Below are positions 8,678-16,283 of a stretch of 40,617 nucleotides of DNA, one piece after another. Made by a program: the position numbers and the translations under genes. Position 1 is the first letter of the stretch. Each line of letters begins with the position of its first letter. The notes under the pieces were generated by a model. That model was not told the origin of the DNA. It ran no database searches and saw only the letters and a program-made list of their open reading frames with translations. Source of the stretch: a virus; IMG/VR virus record IMGVR_UViG_3300020171_000073, positions 1 through 40,617 of that record. One strand, 5' to 3'.

Positions 8678-8938
8678 TTAAACATAACAAATTAAACATT
8701 CATCTCCTAAACTCCAATTTAATTTTGCCAAAATAATAGCATCCTCCTCGGTCAATTTTTCTAATAATTCTTCTATTTGAACGGAATAAATTACATCGTG
8801 TTCGGCGGCACAAATTAAATCTTTTTCAAAAGGATTAACATATTTAGCTATAATTTGTAATCCTTGAAAACAATTATCACCTTTCCATTGAGAATCATTA
8901 GAATTTTCAAAAATTGATTGTAATTTTTCTTTTGTCAT
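8678..8938 (-). CDS. hypothetical early protein
   Basis: 86 residues, acidic and helical, with Cys at several positions (NCFQGLQII, DLICAAEHD, GDECLICYV at the end). No recognised family. The 142 bases between it and the next gene upstream hold only a 20-codon ORF and no clear signal. Confidence 0.55.
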   Translation of the reverse strand: MTKEKLQSIFENSNDSQWKGDNCFQGLQIIAKYVNPFEKDLICAAEHDVIYSVQIEELLEKLTEEDAIILAKLNWSLGDECLICYV

Positions 8939-9080
8939 AAGATTATTTAATTAAGATTTAGCTGTCCCAGCTATTAGGCCGAGCTGATAAAGGACTATTT
9001 AAGTTTGGTTAAACCAATGTTTATAAGTTAAATTATTCCAAATAAAGTAATATTCAAACATTATTTTTTTATACATCTTC

Positions 9081-9530
9081 TTATTGGTTAAGGTTGGTTA
9101 AAATATCTTTAATTTGTCCCTTGATTAAATAAACTCCATTGCTAATATTTTCTTTAGTAGAATTTTTTTCAAGAATATCAATAAGGTCATTTAAAATATT
9201 TATTTTTTCGCTTTGAATAATTAATATTTCTTTCTTCCATTCTTCCTTTTGCTGGGAGAGTGTTCTAGCAATTTCCCATATCCCCTCTTCAGTCGGAATA
9301 ATCATATCGTGATTTTCCAAATACCAGACTATTTTATAAACAGCTTCAGATATTTTAACCCCATATTGTTTTTTTATTTCATCTTCCCAATTTTGCTTTG
9401 AGGTTGGCATAGTTTGATTTGAGTTTGGTATTGTATCTATTTTTGTATTACTTTGGCAATGACAATATTCAATTACCGAAGTATTTATTGGTTCTCCTGG
9501 AAATGGTTTAAAACATTTTGGACAAGGCAT
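9081..9530 (-). CDS. zinc-ribbon and helical protein
   Basis: The ATG at 9530 (MPCPKCFKPF) is preferred over an upstream in-frame start because the Cys pair lies immediately after it and the leader AATAAAATAACT fits neighbouring genes. The 149 residues comprise an N-terminal possible zinc finger (CPKC...EYCHC) and a helical C-terminal half (WKKEILIIQSEKINILNDLI). Function unknown. Confidence 0.6.
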   Translation of the reverse strand: MPCPKCFKPFPGEPINTSVIEYCHCQSNTKIDTIPNSNQTMPTSKQNWEDEIKKQYGVKISEAVYKIVWYLENHDMIIPTEEGIWEIARTLSQQKEEWKKEILIIQSEKINILNDLIDILEKNSTKENISNGVYLIKGQIKDILTNLNQ

Positions 9531-9546
9531 AGTTATTTTATTAAGA

Positions 9547-9684
9547 TTATTTATAAATAAAATAAATAAGTTCACCTAGCATAGCTAACATTCTATGCCT
9601 TTGACTCCAATCTTTGCTATCTTTGGGATAATACTTTTTAGCAAGTTTTAATGCTTTTGCATCTGCTTGTTTTTCAGTTTTCAT
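9547..9684 (-). CDS. 45-residue basic protein
   Basis: A short gene with a typical leader here (CTAACCTAACCCT directly before ATG). It encodes a Lys/Ala-rich helix (KQADAKALKLAKKYYPKDSK) followed by WSQRHRMLAMLGELIYF. The composition looks like real protein and the gene fits between its neighbours without overlap. No family known. Confidence 0.55.
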   Translation of the reverse strand: MKTEKQADAKALKLAKKYYPKDSKDWSQRHRMLAMLGELIYFIYK

Positions 9685-9688
9685 AGGG

Positions 9689-9850
9689 TTAGGTTAGTTT
9701 TTTATAAAATTCAACTTTAGTGGGTTTTGAATATATTTTAGTTGCTTTAAAAGTAAATTTTTCACCCTTTTTATTATAGAAATCTACTTTAATCGGCTTA
9801 GAACAAACTTTAACTTTTTTAAATTTAATTTTTCTTAGCTTAATTTTCAT
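9689..9850 (-). CDS. small basic protein with an internal duplication
   Basis: Start taken at ATG 9850 (MKIKLRKIKFKK), because the longer frame would run into the upstream gene's leader. The 53-residue product contains two similar halves: VCSKPIKVDFYNKKGEKFTF and IYSKPTKVEFYKK. It is strongly basic and beta-patterned, so it may bind nucleic acid. Not recognised. Confidence 0.5.
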   Translation of the reverse strand: MKIKLRKIKFKKVKVCSKPIKVDFYNKKGEKFTFKATKIYSKPTKVEFYKKLT

Positions 9851-9854
9851 AGGA

Positions 9855-10055
9855 TTATTTAGATTTTGTATTAGTTGGCAATAACAACCCAATTAAAAAT
9901 CCAGCTATTCCTAAAGGAAGCCATTGTGGAAAATGAACATAAAACCAAACAGCAAATAAAAAGAAAGGAATAACCCAAAATAAATTATACAATGAAAAAT
10001 CATTTTTATACTCCCCTTTGCTACCAACAACATATTGCCACTTTGAATTATCCAT
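9855..10055 (-). CDS. small membrane protein, two spans
   Basis: 66 residues: a polar N-terminus, then two hydrophobic segments (about 25-43, NLFWVIPFFLFAVWFYVHF; about 46-60, LPLGIAGFLIGLLLP). Aromatic-rich. Possible membrane effector in the early operon; not assignable. Confidence 0.55.
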   Translation of the reverse strand: MDNSKWQYVVGSKGEYKNDFSLYNLFWVIPFFLFAVWFYVHFPQWLPLGIAGFLIGLLLPTNTKSK

Positions 10056-10071
10056 AGTTATTTGATTAAGA

Positions 10072-10260
10072 TTATTTTTGGTTAATCCTTCTATTTAATT
10101 TTTCTTCTAATGGAAATTGCCAAAATCCAAACTCATCTACTTTTCCATAACCATACGATACATCACCGTGGATATTATGAGTTACTCCACATTTGAATTT
10201 TAATTTGTAAAGAATTATTGAAATTATTTTTTTCATATTATTTTTGGTTAGATTTTTCAT
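10072..10260 (-). CDS. hypothetical small protein
   Basis: Two starts are possible. ATG 10260 overlaps the upstream stop as ATGA and has TTAACCTAAAAAA before it. ATG 10236 has the leader CTAACCAAAAATAAT that is also found, identically, before the gene starting at 11436. The product (62 or 54 residues) is MKKIISIILYKLKFKCGVTH followed by a Gly/aromatic stretch. No family seen. Confidence 0.5.
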   Translation of the reverse strand: MKNLTKNNMKKIISIILYKLKFKCGVTHNIHGDVSYGYGKVDEFGFWQFPLEEKLNRRINQK

Positions 10261-10433
10261 TTTTTTAGGTTAATTCTAGTTATCAATAATGACCACCAAA
10301 GCCAAGTATATCTTCTAGTAGTAAATCCCCATAAAGTTTGTTTTGGAATAAAATGAAACTTATATACTTTAGATTTAGCACAATCACAGTTTGGGTCGTG
10401 CGGTTTAGTTCTCTTTATTATTTGTATTTTCAT
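10257..10433 (-). CDS. 58-residue basic, aromatic-rich protein
   Basis: The gene overlaps both neighbours by the ATGA arrangement, which supports translation by coupling. It contains PHDPNCDCAKSK (possible metal ligands) and a C-terminal RRYTWLWWSLLITR. Function unknown. Confidence 0.6.
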   Translation of the reverse strand: MKIQIIKRTKPHDPNCDCAKSKVYKFHFIPKQTLWGFTTRRYTWLWWSLLITRINLKK

Positions 10434-10912
10434 TTTTCCAGGTTTCTAAATTTAGGTTCAATATAATCAATACCTATAATTTCAAATAAATCTTTTTCCT
10501 CTGGCACAAAAGTAATTTCTTCACCTTTATACAAAATACCCTCTTTACTATGATAACCAGCTTTTACCCAGCCACAAGCTAATACTTTATGGGAAAATTC
10601 AGCACTACCAGTTCTTATAGCAAATTGAAGTCCCCAATTTTGTTCATTGACTATAAATAAATCAAGGTTAATACCTTCTGGCAATAATCGCTGGGTATAT
10701 TTTCCTAATGGTTCACCTTTGATTTTTTTCCATTGATTAACAATAAATGAATATAATAAAAGTTTATCATTATTAGGAATACAAACTATCTCAATATCTT
10801 TTACTTCTGACTTTTCCCGTCTGATACTTCCAGCAATTTCAGCCCTTAAACAAACTAATCTTAATTCATTAAGATATTTTTCAGCTATAGTTTTAGCTTC
10901 TTGTAATTTCAT
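10430..10912 (-). CDS. PolX-like nucleotidyltransferase (palm and thumb only)
   Basis: The 160 residues match the family X polymerase/nucleotidyltransferase core. GS at 28-29 and the basic pair RR at 31-32 precede the metal-binding pair D39 and E41 (DIEIV); the third acidic residue is D84 in INLDLF. The region WGLQFAIRTGSAEFSHKV and the thumb end EKDLFEIIGIDYIEPKFR are characteristic of family X. The N-terminal 8-kDa/HhH part of full PolX (300-570 residues) is missing, as in several phage versions. Glu replaces the usual second Asp, conservative but notable. It may fill gaps or repair DNA, or transfer nucleotides to an unknown substrate. No SD. Confidence 0.85.
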   Translation of the reverse strand: MKLQEAKTIAEKYLNELRLVCLRAEIAGSIRREKSEVKDIEIVCIPNNDKLLLYSFIVNQWKKIKGEPLGKYTQRLLPEGINLDLFIVNEQNWGLQFAIRTGSAEFSHKVLACGWVKAGYHSKEGILYKGEEITFVPEEKDLFEIIGIDYIEPKFRNLEK

Positions 10913-10916
10913 TTTT

Positions 10917-11213
10917 TCAACTTTCCAATAAATCTTTAATATCTAAAATTAAATTATTTCTAATTGCTTCTCTAAATGCTTTCTCATAACAATCTTTTTG
11001 TCTTGAAAAATCAGAATTTTCTATTTTTGGCAACTGCTTTTTTATGCTTTTCTGCCATTCTAATTTTTCTTGGTCTTTTTGCTTGAGTTTAGAAAGGATA
11101 AATTCTTCAACCGCTCCTAAAAATTCTTGACCTACACGATAACCTGTATTTTTAGGATTTTTAAATCTGCTTCTAAACTCTTTTAATATTTCCTCATTTG
11201 ATTGTTTTGGCAT
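10917..11213 (-). CDS. hypothetical helical protein
   Basis: 98 residues, highly charged helices (NEEILKEFRSRFKNPKNTG, VEEFILSKLKQKDQEKLEWQ). It lies 4 bases upstream of the PolX-like gene. No family recognised. Confidence 0.55.
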   Translation of the reverse strand: MPKQSNEEILKEFRSRFKNPKNTGYRVGQEFLGAVEEFILSKLKQKDQEKLEWQKSIKKQLPKIENSDFSRQKDCYEKAFREAIRNNLILDIKDLLES

Positions 11214-11217
11214 ATAA

Positions 11218-11436
11218 TTAAATTTTAAAATTTATCACTCTGGTAAATAATCTAAATTTTGAATACGCTACAGCGTCTTTTTTATTATTAAAAGTCTTTA
11301 TAATTTTAGGCACTGGACTGACTTCATCAATAGGATGAGTAATTAGAATCACGGAATACCATAAATTGTCTGGTTCTTTAAACCATTTCGGTTTCTTTAA
11401 ATTCTTAGTTGTTCCACAATTAGTTAAATTTGGCAT
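11218..11436 (-). CDS. hypothetical early protein
   Basis: 72 residues, mixed alpha/beta, basic. Its leader CTAACCAAAAATAAT next to ATG is identical to that before the internal start at 10236, one of the best examples of the recurrent leader. Function unknown. Confidence 0.6.
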   Translation of the reverse strand: MPNLTNCGTTKNLKKPKWFKEPDNLWYSVILITHPIDEVSPVPKIIKTFNNKKDAVAYSKFRLFTRVINFKI

Positions 11437-11437
11437 A

Positions 11438-11587
11438 TTATTTTTGGTTAGATAAAAATTTTATAAATTCTTCTCTCTCTTTTTTACAAACAGGGCACTC
11501 CCTTAATTTATAATTAGGTTTTACTTTTACTTTAATCTTAAATTCTTTACAAAAATCCTTTGATATTTTAATATATTTATCTTTCAT
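11438..11587 (-). CDS. 49-residue protein with a CxxC knuckle
   Basis: Short gene that overlaps the upstream gene by 11 bases and ends 1 base before the next start. The product is Lys-rich with CPVCKKEREE near the C-terminus, possibly half of a zinc site. Unknown function. Confidence 0.5.
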   Translation of the reverse strand: MKDKYIKISKDFCKEFKIKVKVKPNYKLRECPVCKKEREEFIKFLSNQK

Positions 11588-11855
11588 TTTTCCAGGTTTT
11601 GATTCTATTTTTAATATCTAAAAGGGCTTGATTATAACCCATACCTAGACAACCAAATTTAATCACATCTAAGTTATCTGGCATCTCCTTTTCTATCCAC
11701 TCCAGCTGGGCGGTGAGGGATTGGCGGAGGAAGTCTTTTAACATAATTACATCAAATTTATTCAACATTGAATCATCAATACTACAATGTTCACCATCAT
11801 TTCTAAATTCATCAAATCCCTTTATTTGTGATTCTATAAATTGAGAGTAGGACAT
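11577..11855 (-). CDS. hypothetical acidic helical protein
   Basis: Start set at ATG 11855, one base after the upstream stop, because the longer frame overlaps the upstream gene by over 100 bases. The 92 residues (MSYSQFIESQIKGFDEF ... QSLTAQLEWIEKEM ... GYNQALLDIKNRI) are helical. No family recognised. Confidence 0.6.
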   Translation of the reverse strand: MSYSQFIESQIKGFDEFRNDGEHCSIDDSMLNKFDVIMLKDFLRQSLTAQLEWIEKEMPDNLDVIKFGCLGMGYNQALLDIKNRIKTWKNER

Positions 11856-11856
11856 A

Positions 11857-12210
11857 TTAGTTGGAGTTAGATAGACGATTAAATTCTTCTTGAGTAACAT
11901 AACAATAATTTTTATGTTCTGAAGTTCCATATTTTCCAATACCATTACTATGAATCCAAATAAGCCCACATTCTTTAGCCGCTTTAATTTCTGCTCTTGA
12001 TTTTTGCCAATCTCCGTTTCTTTGACCTTGTTTAAAATTTGTAATCCATTGTTGTTTAAATTTTTTCCAACATTTTTTACAAACGTGATTAGGGTCTAAT
12101 GGTTCTGGGTAATCATAATCTTTTGTGCCAAAACAGATATATTCATCATAAGGTTTACAGAATAAACCGCACTCATCGCATATAATAGTATTTCTTTTTG
12201 TAAAACTCAT
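11857..12210 (-). CDS. zinc-finger protein
   Basis: 117 residues with two Cys pairs, IICDECGLFCKP and HVCKKCWKKF, about 25 residues apart, which probably form one zinc ribbon. The C-terminal half (RAEIKAAKECGLIWIHSNGI) could be a small DNA-binding fold. The leader carries CTAACCTAACC about 15 bases before ATG. Role unknown. Confidence 0.6.
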   Translation of the reverse strand: MSFTKRNTIICDECGLFCKPYDEYICFGTKDYDYPEPLDPNHVCKKCWKKFKQQWITNFKQGQRNGDWQKSRAEIKAAKECGLIWIHSNGIGKYGTSEHKNYCYVTQEEFNRLSNSN

Positions 12211-12236
12211 AATTTTTCCCGATAAGGTTAGGTTAG

Positions 12237-12404
12237 TTAAGAAAATATATTAAATTCTTTTTTAGTTAATTTACGATTAACAATTTTTTCGTATGCTTTA
12301 CCGACTAAAAATAAAGATATATTACAATCGCCTGCACAACTTTTTTTATGTTCTTCGGCAATTCTAATTAAATTATCTGCTATAACTTGAATTTCTTTTT
12401 TCAT
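12237..12404 (-). CDS. 55-residue helical protein
   Basis: A short gene with leader CTAACCTAGCCT next to ATG. Product: helix (IQVIADNLIRIAEEHKK), then SCAGDCNISLFLVGKAYEKI and a basic tail. The two Cys may bind metal. It overlaps the upstream gene by 32 bases in another frame. Unknown function. Confidence 0.55.
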   Translation of the reverse strand: MKKEIQVIADNLIRIAEEHKKSCAGDCNISLFLVGKAYEKIVNRKLTKKEFNIFS

Positions 12405-12597
12405 AGGCTAGGTTAGTTATTATTTGATAATCTTTTATAATCCCAAATTCCTGCCTTAATCTGTTTATCTCCAAGATATTGCCTGCTTTTCTTTTGCCGT
12501 GGTCTTCTGCCCTATGGGCGCAATAATTAAGGCAATGCTTAATTGTAGTAATGTCTTTTTCTTCTAAGATGTATTCGGTTGTTGTTTTAATTTTCAT
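12373..12597 (-). CDS. hypothetical protein with His/Cys cluster
   Basis: 74 residues; HCLNYCAHRAEDHGKRKAGN contains a cluster of possible metal ligands. The last 10 residues are encoded across the leader and start of the next gene. Leader CCCTAACCT directly before ATG. No family. Confidence 0.5.
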   Translation of the reverse strand: MKIKTTTEYILEEKDITTIKHCLNYCAHRAEDHGKRKAGNILEINRLRQEFGIIKDYQIITNLAYEKRNSSYSR

Positions 12598-12600
12598 AGG

Positions 12601-12807
12601 TTAGGGTTTTAAAATTAATTCTTTATTATTAATATAAATATGTTCAAATTCTTCTGTTGTAATTATATGTAAATCTTGTCCAATAGTTTTAGTCTTAATC
12701 AAACTCCACCAATAAATTCTTCCGCCAAAAATCCCTACTTTTTTATAAGTCTTTTCTTTTTCAATAAGGAATTTTACATCTGTATGTGTAGTTTTATTTT
12801 CTGGCAT
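12601..12807 (-). CDS. hypothetical small beta-rich protein
   Basis: 68 residues, alternating beta strands (VGIFGGRIYWWSLIKTKTI, DLHIITTEEFEHIYIN). Leader CTAACCTAATAATTT before ATG. Function unknown. Confidence 0.55.
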   Translation of the reverse strand: MPENKTTHTDVKFLIEKEKTYKKVGIFGGRIYWWSLIKTKTIGQDLHIITTEEFEHIYINNKELILKP

Positions 12808-12813
12808 AAATTA

Positions 12814-13194
12814 TTAGGTTAGTTTTTTAATTTTTTTCATATTGAATTTACCCTGTTTTATTAAAGTAAGTTTTACATTCGGATTGACAGAATTAATCGC
12901 TTCAAAGATTTTCCATTTTTGCCTCCAAGCGGGAAAAGCATAACCTTTTGTTTCCACATATTCGATTGTGCCGTCATTATGATAAACCACGAAATCAATA
13001 CGATAAGTTCCAACTATATAATCATTAATTATTAAATCTAAAGTTTTTTGAGCTTCCCAGCTTTTAATATCTTTAGCTTTTAATCTTAAATCCAATTCTT
13101 GCGCATAGCCAGCTTCGAATTTACTGTCATAAGCCCTACCGTTGTAGTCTGTCTTTTTAGCGGTTGTCCAGCTTGTTTTTTGATAATAAACCAT
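12814..13194 (-). CDS. DUF1064-type PD-(D/E)XK nuclease
   Basis: 126 residues matching the phage DUF1064 family. The N-terminal YDSKFEAGYAQELD supplies the first acidic residue, IKSWEAQKTL follows, then YRIDFVVY carries the catalytic Asp and IEYVETKG supplies the E-x-K. The arrangement is that of a PD-(D/E)XK nuclease fold and the length is usual for the family. Family members are thought to be small endonucleases or resolvase-like enzymes in phage DNA metabolism. The HNH gene follows directly downstream (1-base spacing). Confidence 0.8.
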   Translation of the reverse strand: MVYYQKTSWTTAKKTDYNGRAYDSKFEAGYAQELDLRLKAKDIKSWEAQKTLDLIINDYIVGTYRIDFVVYHNDGTIEYVETKGYAFPAWRQKWKIFEAINSVNPNVKLTLIKQGKFNMKKIKKLT

Positions 13195-14004
13195 TTATTT
13201 TAATTGATTAGGTTCTTTTTTTATTAAGCCGATTATAGCGTCAACATCTGAAAAGACTTTAAATTTGTTATTAAAATATTCAATCCAATATTCACGATTA
13301 AAATTAGTTTTTTGATGACATTGACGGCATAAACTGATTAAATTATCTGGATTAAGATTGTTTTTATTATAATCAATATGATGACAATCTAATTGTTTAT
13401 TCCAACCCTCTAATTCATCTTGATGAATACCACATAATTGACAAGTATAATTATCTCTTTCTCTGATACTTTTTCTTAAAGTTTCTGTCCAATCTTCTGG
13501 ATATGGATAATCAGATATACCACCCTTCCAGTTCCAATTTTTTTCACCTATATATTTACCTTTTTTATTTTGACTTATTCTTTTTTTTCTCTCTTCACTA
13601 AAAATTTTACCATAGGAATGACTTTTTTCTCCTTTTATTCCCTTATTCCAAGCAATATTTCCCATTAAAGATTGACTTATTTTATTTTTAGTTTCTTCGG
13701 TATGATGTTTACCTTTAATCCAAGTTATTTTACCCTTTTTAGCTAAACTCATTTTTTTCTTTGTTTTTTCAGAATGATGTTTGCCTTTAAAACTAACTAT
13801 TTTATGATTAATTAACATCATTTTTTTATATTCAGAATTATTCCATAATTTTTTCATATTAATTTTATTTGCTAAACCAATTTTTCTTTTTATTTCATCA
13901 GAACGAGGTTTACCTCTCAATTTACTAACTCTTTTTTCTATTGTTTCCAATGATTGTTTTTTACCCAAATTTATTTTATTACCTTTTTCAAATAAATATT
14001 TCAT
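13195..14004 (-). CDS. NUMOD3/HNH homing endonuclease
   Basis: 269 residues. The N-terminal 140 residues are a string of NUMOD3-like DNA-contact repeats (FKGKHHSEKTKKKMSLAKKG, IKGKHHTEETKNKISQS, WNKGIKGEKSHSYGK). The HNH domain lies at about 165-235: CQLCG, DCHHIDYNKNNLNPDNLISL, CRQCHQ. Such enzymes cleave a specific target and promote their own spread. The start overlaps the repressor stop as ATGA. The C-terminal tail DVDAIIGLIKKEPNQLK closely copies the end of the upstream repressor (DVPAIINLVKIEPNQLQ), in DNA as well as protein, which suggests insertion with duplication at the repressor's 3' end. Confidence 0.9.
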   Translation of the reverse strand: MKYLFEKGNKINLGKKQSLETIEKRVSKLRGKPRSDEIKRKIGLANKINMKKLWNNSEYKKMMLINHKIVSFKGKHHSEKTKKKMSLAKKGKITWIKGKHHTEETKNKISQSLMGNIAWNKGIKGEKSHSYGKIFSEERKKRISQNKKGKYIGEKNWNWKGGISDYPYPEDWTETLRKSIRERDNYTCQLCGIHQDELEGWNKQLDCHHIDYNKNNLNPDNLISLCRQCHQKTNFNREYWIEYFNNKFKVFSDVDAIIGLIKKEPNQLK

Positions 14005-14249
14005 AAGTTTTCTTGTAATTGATTTGGTTCTATTTTGACTAAGTTAATAATTGCAGGGACATCGAAAATATCATTAAAGGGAATACCTGTAAGATTATAT
14101 ATTTTTATAGCCGTAGTAACTTTCGTATGCTTGCTCCCATTATCCATTATCTGTCTTAGTCCTTCTGGGGAAATTCCAATCTGGCGGGCGAAATCTGTCT
14201 GTTTTATCCTGTTATTTTTTAGATAATTTCTTAATAAGTCTTTTTTCAT
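14001..14249 (-). CDS. XRE/Cro-type HTH regulator
   Basis: 82 residues. LLRNYLKNNRIKQTDFARQI, then GISPEGLRQIMD, is a lambda-repressor-like helix-turn-helix, with the further helices TKVTTAIKIYNLTGIPFNDI. The short size fits a Cro-like DNA-binding protein without a cleavable C-terminal domain. Likely operators are the dyads in 19237-19340. Start ATG overlaps the upstream stop (ATGA). The C-terminal tail is duplicated in the following HNH gene. Confidence 0.8.
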   Translation of the reverse strand: MKKDLLRNYLKNNRIKQTDFARQIGISPEGLRQIMDNGSKHTKVTTAIKIYNLTGIPFNDIFDVPAIINLVKIEPNQLQENL

Positions 14250-14578
14250 AAGTTAAATTCATTAATTTTTGAGCGGGCTTTGGCAATCCTGATAAATTCA
14301 ATTACTCTATCTTGTTTGGCCTTAAGCTCTTTGAAGTGTTGATATTCATCGGAGCTTTTAGCCAGAGTGTCCGCTTGAGCATTAGATTTACCGCCCATAA
14401 CTATTCCGCTTTTAATCCGATTGTAATTCATCTCAGCGGCAATGACAGAGTTATCTAATGTTCCCTTTAAAGCATTAACCCTAGCAGCTCCATTTATCCA
14501 TTCGTCAGCACCTATGGGTTCGTCTTTCATCACTCGCATTTTAAATTCTGAAAGTATTGTATCAATATCTATTGACAT
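14246..14578 (-). CDS. hypothetical early protein
   Basis: 110 residues, helical (DTILSEFKMRVMKDEPIGAD, then HFKELKAKQDRVIEFIRIAK). It lies between the SSB-like gene and the repressor with a 4-base overlap, so a role near recombination or replication is possible, but no motif shows it. Confidence 0.55.
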   Translation of the reverse strand: MSIDIDTILSEFKMRVMKDEPIGADEWINGAARVNALKGTLDNSVIAAEMNYNRIKSGIVMGGKSNAQADTLAKSSDEYQHFKELKAKQDRVIEFIRIAKARSKINEFNL

Positions 14579-14587
14579 AATTTTGAT

Positions 14588-15118
14588 TTAAAATCCTAAC
14601 TCGTCTTCAGGCGAGGGGATTGCCTCATCAATAATTTGTTCGGCTGGGTCTTTTGGCAATTTTCCGGTCATTACATACGCCGTCCAGTCATCAATCTCGC
14701 TTTTAATAACTTCGTTTAGGGGCTTGCCCTGTTCATAAGCTATCGTGGCAAAGCCGTGTCTGACCATACCCCAAGCCCTATTATCTTCTGTAATGTTTAA
14801 TTTTGGGCTATCCATCGGTTTTTTAATTTCAGCCACTCCGGATTGCGGCAGTTCCATTCCGATAATATCCTTGTAAGGGTATTCTGCGCTTTTTGGATTA
14901 GGAGTTTCGTTATAGGAAATTTGAACTATTTGACCTACCCCATTATTCGGCAATGATTTAAAGAAAGTATAGGCCTTTCGTTCGGTGTTGTCTTTTTTCA
15001 ATTCCCACAAGCCATAGGTCTTTCCTGTTTCGTCTTTAATCCCATATTTGTTTTTGCCGTTAAAGACGTTCATTTCAAAACCAGAGATTTTAATTACTTT
15101 TTTTAAAGGTTGATTCAT
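14588..15118 (-). CDS. SSB-like single-strand DNA-binding protein
   Basis: 176 residues. The first 100 are beta-rich and could form an OB fold (KVIKISGFEMNVFNGKNKYG, TYGLWELKK, GQIVQISYNETP, YKDIIGMEL). A helical segment follows and then an acidic C-terminus ending PSPEDELGF. An acidic tail ending in hydrophobic-Phe is the hallmark of bacterial and phage SSBs, which recruit partners through it. The first half lacks a diagnostic motif, so the call is tentative. The neighbourhood (nuclease, helicase, initiator) agrees. Confidence 0.5.
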   Translation of the reverse strand: MNQPLKKVIKISGFEMNVFNGKNKYGIKDETGKTYGLWELKKDNTERKAYTFFKSLPNNGVGQIVQISYNETPNPKSAEYPYKDIIGMELPQSGVAEIKKPMDSPKLNITEDNRAWGMVRHGFATIAYEQGKPLNEVIKSEIDDWTAYVMTGKLPKDPAEQIIDEAIPSPEDELGF

Positions 15119-15133
15119 AAGTTTATAGTTAGT

Positions 15134-15328
15134 TTATAATTGTCCTCGCTTTTCTAATTCGTTATGCCTTTCGTAAATCTCATCAGCTTTGGATTCGTCT
15201 AAAGGTTTCTTTTTTTCAAAGTTTAATTCTTCTTGCTTTTCTCTTTGGGATTCTTCCCAAATATCGTTTGTTTTATGGCTACACATATATTTATTGGTTA
15301 TTGGTGGCCGGTGGCGTTTGGCCGGCAT
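15134..15328 (-). CDS. small charged protein
   Basis: Start at ATG 15328, because GAGGG lies 8 bases before it and the in-frame TTG at 15343 lacks any signal. 64 residues, very hydrophilic (NDIWEESQREKQEELNFEKK, DEIYERHNELEKRGQL). Unknown function. Confidence 0.5.
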   Translation of the reverse strand: MPAKRHRPPITNKYMCSHKTNDIWEESQREKQEELNFEKKKPLDESKADEIYERHNELEKRGQL

Positions 15329-15343
15329 TTGTTTTTCCCTCAA

Positions 15344-15491
15344 CTACTGACGACTATCAGTTTCAATTAAGAAACCTCACGCGTTCTTCGTATCGGGGAA
15401 TCCGCTTTATTGAAATGCCGGATTATGAATAATTTTGTGCGACTAGATTGTTACCAATCAATGACATCGCGATTACCGATAATCCAGCGTA
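15344..15491 (-). other. gene-free stretch with weak dyads
   Basis: 148 bases with higher GC than their surroundings and no ORF longer than 14 codons. On the - strand AATCCG/CGGATT and CTGA/TCAG can pair. It may be the leader of the downstream gene. I see no promoter matching both boxes. Confidence 0.3.
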
Positions 15492-15935
15492 TTAAAATTT
15501 ACAAATCCAGCTATTCCAATTACCGTCTTTAATTCTTTTCTCAATCGCCCATTTCGTAGCTTTTAAATAATCCATTTTATCGGCGTTGGAAATATCCTTG
15601 TGAACGGAATTTATTTGCCAAAGTCCGAGGTCATAACTATTTTTATTCACACCCACGGCATCTGGTTTCCATTTGCTCTCGCAGTTGATAATCGCCCAGG
15701 CCTCGTATTCGTTAAGATTGGCTTCCCTGACAAGGTCTAACACCTCTGTTAGCATCGTTTTGGGCTTAAAATTTGGCGAAATTTGAGCCGATACGGGCTG
15801 GATAAGGGAAATTGGTGCTTGAAGTCTGTTTGTCGTCAATTTGGCCGTAATCCCTATAGCCAATGCTCCGGCAAAGAAAACTGCTAATAAGACATACCAT
15901 TTTCTTTTGTTAATTAGTTTTTTGTTTGTTTTCAT
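15492..15935 (-). CDS. membrane-anchored lysozyme / lytic transglycosylase
   Basis: 147 residues. A positive start (MKTNKKLINKRK) precedes a hydrophobic helix (about 13-31), then VSA-Q near 50 could be a signal peptidase site. The catalytic domain is lysozyme/SLT-like: YEAWAIINCESKWKPDA with E86 as the presumed acid, DLGLWQINSVH, and a terminal NWNSWICKF. Residues C85 and C145 could form a disulfide. It would cleave peptidoglycan outside the membrane. Unusually it lies in the early leftward operon, far from the late lysis genes, so it could act in early cell-wall remodelling, or be a SAR-type endolysin or a host-derived gene. Confidence 0.85.
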   Translation of the reverse strand: MKTNKKLINKRKWYVLLAVFFAGALAIGITAKLTTNRLQAPISLIQPVSAQISPNFKPKTMLTEVLDLVREANLNEYEAWAIINCESKWKPDAVGVNKNSYDLGLWQINSVHKDISNADKMDYLKATKWAIEKRIKDGNWNSWICKF

Positions 15936-15946
15936 TTTTGTTTTGA

Positions 15947-16267
15947 TTAGATTGATAAACTTTTATTATAATAATATTCTTCAAGTTCTTCTTTACCTCC
16001 CGTTCCGAACATATCGGTTAATTCTTCGTCTGATACTATTTCGTTATTCGGCACTTCAATTTTTTCGCCAATCCACTGATAACCAATAATCATTCCCTTA
16101 TCATTTTCAACCGCTTGTATCGTTGGGCTTTCCGAGTGCCTTAATTTTCTCTCGGCGGTAGATTGCTTATGGCCTTGCTCACTGGCGATAGTATGAACCT
16201 CATCAAGGGGCAGATATCCTCTGTCTTTTATTTCAGATTGTAAGATTTGTTTTAGACTGATTTTCAT
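15947..16267 (-). CDS. winged-helix-like small protein
   Basis: 106 residues. The pattern LKQILQSEIKDRGYLPLDEV, then GHKQSTAERKLRHSESPTI, then GMIIGYQWIGE looks like a small winged helix (helix, recognition helix, beta wing). The C-terminus is acidic (EELEEYYYNKSL). It could be an early regulator; confident family assignment is not possible. Confidence 0.55.
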   Translation of the reverse strand: MKISLKQILQSEIKDRGYLPLDEVHTIASEQGHKQSTAERKLRHSESPTIQAVENDKGMIIGYQWIGEKIEVPNNEIVSDEELTDMFGTGGKEELEEYYYNKSLSI

Positions 16268-16283
16268 ATATTTAGGTGAAAGT

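Noticed and set aside
9002-9061. A 20-codon ORF in the gap after the gene at 9081
   Set aside because: Too short, with neither an SD nor the usual leader, and composition not convincing.
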